A stretch of DNA of 64,000 bases from CAVXXD01 sp963765625 (GCA_963765625.1 CAVXXD010000006.1:186001-250000), one strand, 5' to 3'. Numbered from the stretch's first letter, positions 25,092 through 33,878 are shown. Program-made: numbers and translations. Notes: generated by a model from the letters alone, not told the origin.

Positions 25092-25511
25092 ATGGGGAAG
25101 AGGAAGAACAGTGCGGTGTTTCTGATGCTGGTCCTGGTGCTCACGGTCACCGCCGTGATCGCCGGCTGCGGGGAGAAGGCCAAGGAAGCCTGGGCGCAAC
25201 TCCCCGACTACAGCGAAGCCAAACAGTTCGCGGCGGCCCTTACGGTAATGACGGACCAGGCCACCTACCAGAGCAAAGAAAGTCTGCAGGCTGCCTGGAC
25301 TGACGTGACCGATGCCTACGACGACCTCATCGCCGCGGTGGAAGCGAAGGGGGACGTAGCCGCCGACAAGGTCACCAACCTCGAGGAGGCATTCAACAGC
25401 CTCGAAGCAGCAGTCACCTCGGTCGTCAACAGCGACATGACTCCGCAGGAGAAGCTCAACAAGGTGAAGGCGGCCGTGATGGAGTGCCAGGACCTCGTCC
25501 AGCAGCCCTAG
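25092..25511 (+). CDS. Small putative lipoprotein, paralogue of the one at 27954
   Basis: A 139-residue exported lipoprotein. A basic start (MGKRKN), a hydrophobic core and the lipobox VIAGC give a Cys lipidation site near residue 22. The mature part is helical with heptad-like repeats (AAVEAKGDVAADKVTNLEEA, FNSLEAAVTSVV). The paralogue downstream shares the AMTDPATY/TMTDQATY...SLQAAW motif. Function unknown. It is driven by the promoter/operator at 25011-25066 and its stop overlaps the convergent SulP gene by four bases. Confidence 0.7.
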   Translation: MGKRKNSAVFLMLVLVLTVTAVIAGCGEKAKEAWAQLPDYSEAKQFAAALTVMTDQATYQSKESLQAAWTDVTDAYDDLIAAVEAKGDVAADKVTNLEEAFNSLEAAVTSVVNSDMTPQEKLNKVKAAVMECQDLVQQP

Positions 25512-27208
25512 TAGCGCAGGCGGAACGCTTCCACTGCGTCCCTTACGGCAGGAAAGAAGTTTTCCCGGCCGAGCAGTTCCACGACTCCATCTCTGGCCAT
25601 GAAGGTGCGGACCTCGAAGCGGACACGAGCCATCCAGAGCCCGATACCCTCATCTAACAGGTCGGTGTAAAGCCTCGAAAGTTCCTCCGTCGCGGTGGTA
25701 TCCATGTCGTGTATCATCTCGCAGTCGATAATCACCGCTCTTGCCGGAGGGTCCGTCTCTCTCACGCATCGCCGTACCTCATCGGCAAAGCCCTCGGCGT
25801 TGGAGAAAATCAGGGGGGAGTCAAAGCGGAATATAAGCACTCCCGGTACCGGCTCGAACCCAGGGTTGTCATCGATGCTCGCGTAATGGGTACCGCTCGC
25901 ATCCTCGCCCAGGATGGCGGTGTGAGGCCAGCTGATACGACGGATGACGGCGAGCAGGGAAAGGATGGCCCCGATGAGTATGCCCTCCAGCACGTCGATC
26001 AGGAGAACTCCTAAAAAGGCAGCCAGTGCCAATGCCAGGTCGGCCTTCTTCACCCTGTAGTAGTGCTTGAACTCTTTGAAGTCGATGAGCTTCCAGACGG
26101 AGAAGATCACGATGGCTCCCAGGGTAGCCTGGGGCAGGTCCTTGAAGAGATTGGCCAGGAAGAGGATGGTCAGGAGGGTGAGGGCGGAACAGCCCAGAAG
26201 TACCAGCGGAGTCTTGCCGCCCGCGCGTTCGTTGGCCGCCGTCTTGGAGAGGCTGGCGTCAACCGCGAAACCCTGGAAGAGCCCGGCCCCCAGGTTGGCC
26301 GCCCCGAAACCTATGAGCTCCTGGTTGGCATCGATCCTCTCCTTGTGCTTTGCGGCGTATGCCTTGGCTACGGAGATAGATTCGGCGAATCCCACCACGA
26401 AGAGGGCCAGGGCGCCCGGCAACAGCTTCAGCACGTCTTTTATACCCACGCCCGATAAGGAAAAGTCCGGCAAGCCACGCGGCACCTCCCCTACGACCCC
26501 CACGCCATGTTCGGAGAATGTGAACATGGCGCTGGCGACGATGGCGAGGACCATAACGATCAGCACGGCAGGGAGCCTGGGGGAAAACCTGGCCAGGAGA
26601 GAGAGGAGCAGCAGGCTCGCCGCGCCCAACGCCAGGGTCGTCCAGGACCAGTCGCCCAGTTTGCTGAAGATGTCGGCGAACTGCTGGACGGTGTTTCCGC
26701 CTTCCGGACTCACCCCCACCAGCTTCCCCGACTGCCCTACGACGATGGTGATAGAGAGGGCTACCACGAACCCCTCCAATACCGGCTTGGCGAGGAAATT
26801 CGCCAGGAAGCCCAGTTTCGCCAGGCCGGCCAGCAGGTAGATCAGCCCCGCAAGAAGAGCCAGGATGACGGCCATGGCGATGTAGGTTTCCTGGTCTTTG
26901 CCGGCAGCAAGAGGGGCCACCGTGGCCGCCGTGATGATGGCGGGGGTTGAGCTGGGGCCGACAACCAGCGAGCGGGAGCCGCCGAATACCGCGTATCCCG
27001 CCATGGACAGGACGCACGTGTATAAACCGTACTGCACCGGTAGCCCGGCAATGCTCGCGAAAGCCAGGGATGTGGGTATCGCCAGGGCCCATACGGATAA
27101 CGCAGCGATCAGATCTCTGGTGAGCCATTTCTTATCGTAGGCCGGCAGCCATTCGCTCATGGGCACGTAACGATGAAAAGCGCCTTTCGCCCGCCCCTCC
27201 TGTTCCAT
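25508..27208 (-). CDS. SulP family anion permease with STAS domain (copy 1)
   Basis: A 566-residue SLC26/SulP transporter. The N-terminal signature SIAGLPVQYGLYTC, about twelve helices, the VGFAESISVAKAYAAKHKER segment, and a C-terminal STAS domain (residues about 440-560) with IIDCEMIHDMDTTATEEL are all present. SulP proteins carry sulfate, bicarbonate or other anions; sulfate is suggested by the sulfatase genes nearby but is not proven. It is divergent from the LURP-one gene, with the palindromic operator at 27285-27310 between them. A second SulP with the same organisation lies at 35167-36858. Confidence 0.9.
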   Translation of the reverse strand: MEQEGRAKGAFHRYVPMSEWLPAYDKKWLTRDLIAALSVWALAIPTSLAFASIAGLPVQYGLYTCVLSMAGYAVFGGSRSLVVGPSSTPAIITAATVAPLAAGKDQETYIAMAVILALLAGLIYLLAGLAKLGFLANFLAKPVLEGFVVALSITIVVGQSGKLVGVSPEGGNTVQQFADIFSKLGDWSWTTLALGAASLLLLSLLARFSPRLPAVLIVMVLAIVASAMFTFSEHGVGVVGEVPRGLPDFSLSGVGIKDVLKLLPGALALFVVGFAESISVAKAYAAKHKERIDANQELIGFGAANLGAGLFQGFAVDASLSKTAANERAGGKTPLVLLGCSALTLLTILFLANLFKDLPQATLGAIVIFSVWKLIDFKEFKHYYRVKKADLALALAAFLGVLLIDVLEGILIGAILSLLAVIRRISWPHTAILGEDASGTHYASIDDNPGFEPVPGVLIFRFDSPLIFSNAEGFADEVRRCVRETDPPARAVIIDCEMIHDMDTTATEELSRLYTDLLDEGIGLWMARVRFEVRTFMARDGVVELLGRENFFPAVRDAVEAFRLRY

Positions 27209-27262
27209 ATGTTTACCTCACCATTGAGTGGTGCATAATATTCCTTTAGGCGAAATACCCTG

Positions 27263-27318
27263 TTGTATTGCATTCACTATACGCCATATAATGACTTAAG
27301 TCATTATATGCAGTAAAG
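27263..27318 (+). promoter_or_regulatory. Promoter/operator site 2: TetR-type palindrome
   Basis: The palindrome is perfect over 26 bases here (27285-27310, CATATAATGACTT and its complement). TTGTAT at 27263-27268 lies 18 bases before the TATAAT box, giving a plus-strand promoter for the LURP-one/lipoprotein/sulfatase operon. CTATACG lies in the spacer, as at sites 1 and 4. The minus-strand SulP gene starts 77 bases to the left, so one site may control both sulfatase and permease. Confidence 0.75.
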
Positions 27319-27419
27319 TGACAAGAAAAGCAACTGTTATAAGGGTTTATTCCGTCTACCATGCACGCAAGACACATATGAAGAGATGACCCGCGGAAGC
27401 CGTGAAAGGAGCAAGGAGC

Positions 27420-27950
27420 ATGCTCAGGAACAAGGGACAGGAAAGGCGCGAGGACCGGGGTAACAGCCGCTACCAGATGAGACAGCGCCTTGTATCCATA
27501 GGCGATGATTACTTCATCGAGAACGAGCAGGGGGAGCGGGCGTTCAAGGTCGACGGCAAAGCGCTGCGGGTACGCAAGACCCTGGTGTTCGAGGACATGG
27601 CCGGCAACGAACTCTGCAAGATCCAGGAGAAGATGATGCGGGTCAAGGACGCGATGGAGATCGAGGGGCCGGGGGGCGAGCGGCTGGCCATGGTCAAGAA
27701 GGCCATCATCTCGCCGCTGCGCGAACGCTGGCTTGTGAAGATGGGCGACGGCCCCGATCTCGAGGTCAAAGGCAACGTCGTCGACCACGAGTACACCATC
27801 GAGAGCGGGCGCGACAAGCTCGCGGAAGTCTCGAAAAAATGGTTCCGGGTGCGGGACACCTACGGCATCGAGGTCGAGCCCGGCCAGAATGACGTCCTCA
27901 TCCTGGCCGTCGCCGTCGCCATCGACGCCATGGCCCATCCCCAACAATAG
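27420..27950 (+). CDS. LURP-one-related (Tubby-like) protein
   Basis: A 176-residue protein with the LURP-one/YxjI pattern: RYQMRQRLVSIGDDYFIENE, then AFKVDGKALRVRKTLVFED, IQEKMMRVKDAMEIEG, and a closing VSKKWFRVRDTYGIEV. The fold is a 12-stranded barrel around a helix, as in Tubby C-terminal domains and phospholipid scramblase-like proteins; ligand and role are unknown. The start is ATG at 27420 after AAAGGAGC; GTG at 27402 is an alternative. First gene downstream of operator site 2, followed closely by a lipoprotein and the sulfatase fusion. Confidence 0.75.
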   Translation: MLRNKGQERREDRGNSRYQMRQRLVSIGDDYFIENEQGERAFKVDGKALRVRKTLVFEDMAGNELCKIQEKMMRVKDAMEIEGPGGERLAMVKKAIISPLRERWLVKMGDGPDLEVKGNVVDHEYTIESGRDKLAEVSKKWFRVRDTYGIEVEPGQNDVLILAVAVAIDAMAHPQQ

Positions 27951-27953
27951 AAA

Positions 27954-28415
27954 GTGCATCGTTTATCAAGTCCAAAGGAGGAAAAGAAGATTAAGAAAAA
28001 TACCGTCGCGTTTCTGATTTCATTCCTGGTGTTGATGGTCGGAGTCGCCGCCCTGGCCGGCTGCGGGGAAAAAGCCCAGGAAGTAACGACCACCGCGGAG
28101 ATGCAGCTCCAGAGCTCCCCCGAGGTAAGCCAGCTGAAGACGGCGCTCACGGCGATGACGGACCCCGCCACCTACGGCAGCACCGACAGCCTGCAGGCCG
28201 CCTGGAGCAACGTAGAGAGTGCCTACAACGCCGTCATCGCTTCGGCTCAGGAGACGAAAGGCGTAGCGAGCGAGAAGATCTCGGCCCTCGAGGCCGCCTT
28301 TAACCAACTCAAAGCGGCGGTCACCAACTTCGGCAGCGACCAGCCGACGGAACAAAAAGTAGATACATTGCAGGCAGCCGTGCAGGGCATGAAGACCGCT
28401 CTCGGTCAGCTCTGA
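27954..28415 (+). CDS. Small putative lipoprotein, paralogue of the one at 25092
   Basis: Exported lipoprotein with lipobox ALAGC and a helical mature region (SLQAAWSNVESAYNAVIASA, EKISALEAAFNQLKAAVTNF) clearly related to the lipoprotein at 25092. The open frame starts at GTG 27954, but no Shine-Dalgarno sequence lies before it. AGGAGG at 27976-27981 sits eight bases ahead of an ATT codon at 27990 that begins KKNTVAFLISF, a normal signal-peptide start. ATT as start codon, or a G-to-T change in ATG, is therefore possible. Third-party function unknown. Confidence 0.7.
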   Translation: MHRLSSPKEEKKIKKNTVAFLISFLVLMVGVAALAGCGEKAQEVTTTAEMQLQSSPEVSQLKTALTAMTDPATYGSTDSLQAAWSNVESAYNAVIASAQETKGVASEKISALEAAFNQLKAAVTNFGSDQPTEQKVDTLQAAVQGMKTALGQL

Positions 28416-28469
28416 ACAGATAAGCGGCTTTAAACTTGTTCGTATTTTTTCAGAGAAGGGAGATAAACG

Positions 28470-31376
28470 ATGGCAGATAAGATAATGGACGTTGTGGTCG
28501 CCGGCTACCAGGACATCGACATCGCAAAGAAAGACTTCGACGGATTGGTAGAACTGGTCAAGGGCAAGAAGGTGAAGACCGAGGGCATCATCCTCGTTAC
28601 CCACGACAAGGAGGGTAATGTCACCGTCGCCGACACCGGGGACCACCTCGGCCGCAAGGGGATGGGCTGGGGAGGCGGCGTCGGTCTCGTCGTAGGTCTC
28701 CTCTCGCCGCCGCTGCTGGCTTCGATCGTCGTGGGCGGCGCGGCGGGAGGCCTGGTGGGCAAGTTCGCCAAGCACCGTGTAGAGAGCGGTCTTGAGTCGG
28801 GCCTCGGAGAGAAGCTCAAGCCCGGTTCTGCCGCCATCATCGCGGTGATCGACGATGAGGACCGCCTGGCAGCCGAGCAGGCGCTTGCCGGCTCGCCGGC
28901 GAAGTCGGTGGCCGGGATGGACAAGCACGGCGTCAAGGGCCTCAAGGACGCCCTCGCCGAGGCCGCCGGCAAGTTCAGCCCCGACCGCACTGTGCTGCCC
29001 ATCCCTGACCGCAATTTCGGTGGGACTGCCGGCCGTACCCTCGACCAGTCGGTCGCCGACTGGTCGATGATCCCCGGCCCCAGCGCCCCCGAAGGCGCGC
29101 CCAACGTACTCCTCATCCTCATCGACGACGCCGGTTTCGGCAATCCCGACACCTTCGGCGGCCCCATCAGCACCCCCAACGTCACGCGGGTGAAAGAAAT
29201 GGGAATGGCCTACAACCGCTTCCACGTGACGGCGGTGTGCTCGCCCACCCGGGCCGCCCTGCTGACCGGACGGAACCAGCACCGGGTCGGCTTCGGGTCC
29301 ATCGCCGAATTCCCAGGTCCGTTCCCCGGCTATACGTCGACGAAGCCCAAGAGCTGCGCGGCCTTCCCGCGCATCCTCAAGGAGAACGGCTACGTCACCG
29401 GCGGGTTCGGCAAGTGGCACCTTACCCCGGACACCGTCCAGGGCGCCGCGGGGCCGTTCGACCGCTGGCCCCAGGCATGGGGCTTCGACCACTATTGGGG
29501 GTTCCTCAGCGGCGCGGCCGGCCAGTACGACCCCATCATCACCCAGGACAATGCCACGCTGGGCGTGCCGGAGGGCAAGGATGGTAAACCGTACTACTTC
29601 CCGGACGACCTCACCGACAAGGCGGTCGAGTGGCTTCACGCAGTGCGTGCCCAGGACCCGGAGAAGCCGTGGATGGTGTTCTACTCCACCGGCTGCGCCC
29701 ATGCGCCGCACCACGTCGCCAAGGAGTGGGCCGACAGGTACAAGGGTAAGTTCGACCAGGGTTGGGACAAGTTGCGCGAGGAGACCCTGGCACGGCAAAA
29801 GAAACTCGGCATCGTCCCCGAGGACACCGAGCTCACCGAGCGCCCCGACGTCTTCCCCGCCTGGGACTCGCTCAGCGAGGCGCAGAAGAAACTCTACGTG
29901 CGGCAGATGGAGGTCTTCGCGGGTTATTCCGAGAACGCCGACTGGAACGTCGGGCGGCTGCTGGATGCCATCGAGGAGATGGGCGACCTCGACAACACCT
30001 TAATCTTCTACATCTGGGGAGACAACGGCTGCAGCATGGAGGGCACGGTAACCGGCTCCTTCAACGAGACGACCTTCCTCAACGGCATCGTGCTCGATGC
30101 CGAGCAGCAGCTGAAGCTGATTGAGGAGTACGGCGGCATCGAAGAACTCGGTAGCGAATACAGCCAACCTCACTACGCGGCGGCATGGGCGCATGCCGGC
30201 AACACCCCTTTCCAGTGGGGCAAGCAGATGGGCAGCCACCTGGGTGGGACGCGGGACCCCATGGTCGTCGCGTGGCCGAACCGGATCAAGGCGAACGGAG
30301 AGCTGCGCTCGCAGTTCACGCACGTCATCGACGTCGGCCCGACCATCCTGGAAGCCGCGGGCCTGCCCGAACCCAAGACGGTCGACGGCATCGAGCAGGA
30401 ACCGATGGACGGCACCAGCTTCCTGTATACGTTCGAAGATGTCGGCGACGAAGAACGTCACACCGTTCAGTACTTCGAGATGTTCGGCAGCCGTGCCATG
30501 TACAAGGACGGCTGGTGGGCATGCACCAGGCTCGACAGGATACCCTGGGATTTCTCACCCGAGGCACTCTCAAAGTTCGGGCCGGGTTCGGGGTGGGACC
30601 CGGACCAGGAGACCTGGGAGCTCTATTACCTGCCCGATGACTTCTCGCAGGCCAAGAACGTGGTTGCGGAACACCCGGACAAGCTCAAGGAACTGCAGGG
30701 CCTGTGGTGGGAGGAGGCCGAGCGGAATCGGGTGCTGCCACTGCTCGGGGGCCTCTCCGTCTTTTACAGGATACTGCCTCCGCTGCCCACCGTTACCCGG
30801 TTCACCTTCGCCGGCGATGTGCAGAACGTCCAGCGAGGCATGGTCCCACGGGTATTCGGGCGGTCTTACGCGATCGAGGCGGAGTTAAACGTGTCCGACG
30901 GCGGCGCCGAAGGTGTTATCGTCGCCTACGGGGATTTCTTCGGCGGGTTCGGCCTGTGGGTCGACGGTAACGGGGTGCTGAACCACACCTACTCCCTGTT
31001 GGGCGTGGAGACCTACAAGCAGACTGCGACCGAGAAGATCCCCACTGGCGACATCACGGTGCGCATGCTCTTTGAGGCTGACGAACCCAAGCCCGGGACA
31101 GGCGGGAAAGTCACGCTCTATGCCAACGACAAGCAGATCGGCGAGGGCAGGATCCCTCGCACGGTGCCCATGCTGTTCACAACCTACTCCGGCATGGACA
31201 TAGGCCGTGACAACGGGGGCGTCGTTGACAGGTTATACGAGGACAAGGCGCCGTACGCCTTCACCGGGACTGTCAGGAAGGTCGTCTTCGATCTCAAGCC
31301 CATGTCTTTCGAGGACGAGAAAGCGCTGCACGAGGCCACGCAGCATGCCGGCCTGGGACATGGGGCAGCCGGATAG
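28470..31376 (+). CDS. Arylsulfatase fused to an N-terminal DUF1269 domain
   Basis: A 968-residue protein. Residues 1-170 form a DUF1269 domain with a Gly-rich hydrophobic segment (GWGGGVGLVVGLLSPPLLAS), like the separate protein at 21657-22190. Residues 215-750 form an alkaline-phosphatase-fold sulfatase: LLILIDDAGFG metal site, C257-S-P-T-R-A-A-L-L-T-G-R formylglycine motif, GKWHL, and YIWGDNGCSMEG. A beta-rich C-terminal domain follows. The Cys-type motif can be matured by the radical SAM enzyme at 33885-35174. No conventional signal peptide is visible, so localisation depends on the DUF1269 part. It hydrolyses sulfate esters; the substrate is unknown. Confidence 0.85.
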   Translation: MADKIMDVVVAGYQDIDIAKKDFDGLVELVKGKKVKTEGIILVTHDKEGNVTVADTGDHLGRKGMGWGGGVGLVVGLLSPPLLASIVVGGAAGGLVGKFAKHRVESGLESGLGEKLKPGSAAIIAVIDDEDRLAAEQALAGSPAKSVAGMDKHGVKGLKDALAEAAGKFSPDRTVLPIPDRNFGGTAGRTLDQSVADWSMIPGPSAPEGAPNVLLILIDDAGFGNPDTFGGPISTPNVTRVKEMGMAYNRFHVTAVCSPTRAALLTGRNQHRVGFGSIAEFPGPFPGYTSTKPKSCAAFPRILKENGYVTGGFGKWHLTPDTVQGAAGPFDRWPQAWGFDHYWGFLSGAAGQYDPIITQDNATLGVPEGKDGKPYYFPDDLTDKAVEWLHAVRAQDPEKPWMVFYSTGCAHAPHHVAKEWADRYKGKFDQGWDKLREETLARQKKLGIVPEDTELTERPDVFPAWDSLSEAQKKLYVRQMEVFAGYSENADWNVGRLLDAIEEMGDLDNTLIFYIWGDNGCSMEGTVTGSFNETTFLNGIVLDAEQQLKLIEEYGGIEELGSEYSQPHYAAAWAHAGNTPFQWGKQMGSHLGGTRDPMVVAWPNRIKANGELRSQFTHVIDVGPTILEAAGLPEPKTVDGIEQEPMDGTSFLYTFEDVGDEERHTVQYFEMFGSRAMYKDGWWACTRLDRIPWDFSPEALSKFGPGSGWDPDQETWELYYLPDDFSQAKNVVAEHPDKLKELQGLWWEEAERNRVLPLLGGLSVFYRILPPLPTVTRFTFAGDVQNVQRGMVPRVFGRSYAIEAELNVSDGGAEGVIVAYGDFFGGFGLWVDGNGVLNHTYSLLGVETYKQTATEKIPTGDITVRMLFEADEPKPGTGGKVTLYANDKQIGEGRIPRTVPMLFTTYSGMDIGRDNGGVVDRLYEDKAPYAFTGTVRKVVFDLKPMSFEDEKALHEATQHAGLGHGAAG

Positions 31377-31391
31377 ATCGGGGCCGGCGAA

Positions 31392-32072
31392 GTGAGCGAT
31401 ATGGGCAGCGTCATAGGAGATGTCCTGGCACCGGCCATCGGCGTGGCCATCAGCCCGGTGCCCATAATCGCAGTCATCCTGATGCTCTTCAGCAAGAAGG
31501 CCAAAAGCAACGGGCCGGCCTTCTTGCTGGGATGGGTCGCGGCCTTGTGCATAATCTGTACGGTGGTGATGCTCGTCGGCGGCGGCGCCGACGTCGCCAC
31601 CAGCAGCGGCCCCTCCAAGGGCGTCGCGGTTTTCCGCATCCTGCTGGGGTTGCTGCTTCTCTTCGGGGCTTTAAAGCAGTGGAGAAAACGCCCCGCGCCG
31701 GGAGAGGAACCGCACATGCCTAAATGGATGGCCGGCATCGACGAATTCACCACGGCGCGTTCATTGATGCTGGGCACAGCGCTCTCCGGTCTCAACCCCA
31801 AAAACCTCGTCCTGACCCTGGCGGCGGCCATGACCGTCTCGCAGTCGGGCCTGAGCACCGCGAGCTCACTCGTCCCCCTGGCCGTCTTCGTAGCCATCGC
31901 CAGCCTTACCGTAGCCATCCCGGTGCTTCTTTCCGCCTTCGCCGGGGCCAAGGCGGAAAGCATTCTCGACGCCTGGAAAGCCTGGCTGACCGTCAACAAC
32001 GCCACGGTGATGATGGTGCTTCTGCTGGTTTTCGGTATGGCGCTCATCGGCAAGGGGATAGGCGGCCTCTAA
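31392..32072 (+). CDS. GAP/Sap family membrane protein (sulfolipid-addressing-like)
   Basis: A 226-residue protein with six hydrophobic helices, opening GDVLAPAIGVAISPVPIIAV and containing the SLMLGTALSGLNPKNLVLTL segment typical of the GAP family, which includes the mycobacterial glycopeptidolipid- and sulfolipid-1-addressing proteins. In mycobacteria these help move glycolipids to the surface. The start is GTG at 31392, 15 bases after the sulfatase stop, so it is the last gene of the operon from operator site 2. An association with sulfated lipids is suggestive but inferred. Confidence 0.75.
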   Translation: MSDMGSVIGDVLAPAIGVAISPVPIIAVILMLFSKKAKSNGPAFLLGWVAALCIICTVVMLVGGGADVATSSGPSKGVAVFRILLGLLLLFGALKQWRKRPAPGEEPHMPKWMAGIDEFTTARSLMLGTALSGLNPKNLVLTLAAAMTVSQSGLSTASSLVPLAVFVAIASLTVAIPVLLSAFAGAKAESILDAWKAWLTVNNATVMMVLLLVFGMALIGKGIGGL

Positions 32073-32152
32073 GCTGCCCTAACGCTTTCGCAGGGACCCC
32101 CCGGTAACAGCGAAACCAGAGTTCGGTGATGTTCCCGACGCTGATGTCGTCC

Positions 32153-32227
32153 CATCGCCGTGTCGTGCAACTTCTTCTGGGTTTCCACCCTCTGCATTTC
32201 CCGCTTGGTGATTTTTTGTTTGGCCAC
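32153..32227 (-). pseudogene. N-terminal remnant of a third TetR regulator
   Basis: From a GTG at 32227 the minus strand reads VAKQKITKREMQRVETQKKL then HDTAM, clearly matching the start of the TetR proteins at 36876 (KREQQRQETRRKVYDTSM) and 41640 (KRELQRKETRKKIHDSAM). The match stops after 25 codons; no helix-turn-helix follows. A truncated gene. Confidence 0.7.
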
Positions 32228-32241
32228 GCAAATACCCGGTA

Positions 32242-32376
32242 AGTTCCGACTACAGCGGGGAGTCAAGCCGCTTCAATGGCAAGATTGAGCTGGTGCAGAT
32301 AGATATCAGTGGCGTCGATCACGATCACCTGATCGACCCGGAAGACCTCATCCGCGTCGCCATGTCGCGGCAGTAG
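32242..32376 (+). pseudogene. C-terminal remnant of a second sulfatase
   Basis: The plus strand reads SSDYSGESSRFNGKIELVQI followed by DHDHLIDPEDLIRVAMSRQ and a TAG at 32374-32376. This ends like many arylsulfatases (…FxGxI…V.. then RVAMARQ). No start codon, catalytic motif or upstream domain remains; the upstream bases overlap the TetR remnant on the other strand. Both fragments appear to be joined leftovers of deleted genes. The rest of 32073-32422 holds only the terminator at 32387. Confidence 0.6.
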
Positions 32377-32386
32377 CATACCGGTT

Positions 32387-32418
32387 GGAGGGGGAGGGAT
32401 TCGAATCCCTCCCCCTCC
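32387..32418. terminator. Perfect 32-bp palindrome, probable bidirectional terminator
   Basis: GGAGGGGGAGGGATTC is followed directly by its exact reverse complement, giving a long stem closed by a TTCG-type loop. It lies five bases beyond the stop of the minus-strand antiporter gene and just after the sulfatase remnant on the plus strand. There is no T-tract on either side, so termination efficiency is uncertain. Confidence 0.55.
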
Positions 32419-32422
32419 GTCA

Positions 32423-33766
32423 CTATGAAGCCTGGTCGGAAACCCGGTCATTTTTGTCGTCCGGGCCCTTTTTCGCAGGCCTGTCGCGCCCATAAAGGAG
32501 GGTGCTCTTACGGGGAAGGAACTCGGAGACGGGCTTGCTCTCCTGCATCGTCGGGTGCGTATCCGACTTGCCCTCGTACCAGTCGGCGTAGCGGTTGGAG
32601 CCCCACCAGGCAGTGATCCCGTGGGCCACGACGCTCATGCCGACGGTAGTGGCCATGATCACGATGATCAGTGGGATATGCGGCAGCTCCGCCTCCTCCA
32701 GTATCACTATGGCGAAGACGATGGATGCCAGGCCGCGAGGTCCGAACCACCCCATGTAGAGTATGGAGGGCAACCTGTTGCCGGAGCGCACCATGGAGAC
32801 GGCGACCGGGGCCATGCGAAGCAGGGTAAGGCTGAGAGCGGCATAGAGCACCACCTCCCAGGTAATGCTGCCCAGGGCTGGTCCCAGGATGGCGTTGCCG
32901 AAAACGAAGAAGCTGATCATGACCATAAGCTGTCCCAGGGCATCCGCGAAGACGCTCATCTCCTCCAGCCCTTCCTTGGCCACCAGGCCGAAGGTGAAAC
33001 CGGCCACCCATGCGGAGATAAAGCCGCTGCCTCCGAATGGCACCGCCAGGCCGTATGACAGGGCCGCGAAGGCCAGGATGCCCAGCTGGCCCCAGGTGGG
33101 GTCCAACCAGTCCCGTTGCCTGGCAAACGTGGTTAGCTTGCCCCCCAGCCACCCCACAACGATGCCTACCAGTGTGGAAAAGATGACGGTCTTGGCGATA
33201 AACCACAATGCATCCCCCGCTGTACTGGCACCTTCGGCCTCCAGGGTGGCTGCGATCAACAGCATGACCAGGGGGAAAACGATGCCGTCGTTGAGGCCGC
33301 TCTCCACGTTGAGCCCATGCCGGATGCTGCGCGGCACCCTCGGGTTGGAGATAACCGCCTGGCCGAGGGCGGCATCGGTGGGAGCCAGAATGGCAGCGAC
33401 CAGGGCCGCCTCCCAGATGCTGAAATCCCCGAAGCACAGCATGGCCGCCACGAAACCCAGGGCGATGGTGAGCGGAAGGCCGATGCCCAGCAGGCGTTCG
33501 GGGATGTAGGCTTCCTTGCGCCAGGATTTGGCGTTGATGGCCATGGCGTCGCTGAAGAGCACCAGTACCAGCGTGGCCTCCAGGAGGATGTCGACCGTTC
33601 CCGGGTCTCCCTCCAGCTGGATCAGGTCCAGGACCCTGGGCCCCATCAACAGGCCGAAGGAGACGAAGAGCAGGGGGCCGGTGAAAATGGTGGTGGAGAG
33701 CCTCTTCGAGACCAGGCCATAAGCGACAAGGAAAGCCGCGACCGCCGCCAACCAGTAAGAATTCAT
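32423..33766 (-). CDS. CPA1-type sodium/proton antiporter
   Basis: A 447-residue membrane protein of about twelve helices. The conserved motifs of the NhaP/CPA1 group are present: APTDAALGQAVI in the ion-binding helix and NVESGLNDGIVFP in the adjacent one, with the ND pair typical of electroneutral Na+/H+ exchange. The hydrophilic tail (about 45 residues) is short. It exchanges sodium or another monovalent cation for protons at the cytoplasmic membrane. The gene stands alone on the minus strand between the sulfatase remnants and the leaderless maturase gene. Confidence 0.85.
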   Translation of the reverse strand: MNSYWLAAVAAFLVAYGLVSKRLSTTIFTGPLLFVSFGLLMGPRVLDLIQLEGDPGTVDILLEATLVLVLFSDAMAINAKSWRKEAYIPERLLGIGLPLTIALGFVAAMLCFGDFSIWEAALVAAILAPTDAALGQAVISNPRVPRSIRHGLNVESGLNDGIVFPLVMLLIAATLEAEGASTAGDALWFIAKTVIFSTLVGIVVGWLGGKLTTFARQRDWLDPTWGQLGILAFAALSYGLAVPFGGSGFISAWVAGFTFGLVAKEGLEEMSVFADALGQLMVMISFFVFGNAILGPALGSITWEVVLYAALSLTLLRMAPVAVSMVRSGNRLPSILYMGWFGPRGLASIVFAIVILEEAELPHIPLIIVIMATTVGMSVVAHGITAWWGSNRYADWYEGKSDTHPTMQESKPVSEFLPRKSTLLYGRDRPAKKGPDDKNDRVSDQAS

Positions 33767-33872
33767 GCCATCACCTCGGAAGATTATTGATTTTTACTCA
33801 TTATATCGTACTTGAGCCATCTGGCTTTTCTCCTTCAGGTCGCTGCCGGGTGGGTATCATGCAAGTATGGAT

Positions 33873-33878
33873 TATAAT
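33873..33878 (+). promoter_or_regulatory. -10 box TATAAT of the leaderless maturase gene
   Basis: TATAAT ends exactly six bases before the ATG at 33885. An upstream in-frame ATG at 33867 overlaps the box itself, so the second ATG is the more likely start. No Shine-Dalgarno sequence precedes it. Confidence 0.6.

Noticed and set aside
28020..29798. Minus-strand open frame of 592 codons opposite the lipoprotein and sulfatase genes
   Set aside because: Shadow frame; the plus strand carries the DUF1269 and sulfatase motifs and a lipobox.
32387..32418. GGATTCGAATCC inside a palindrome resembling a tRNA T-arm
   Set aside because: No acceptor, D or anticodon arm can be formed around it; the perfect symmetry fits a terminator hairpin better.
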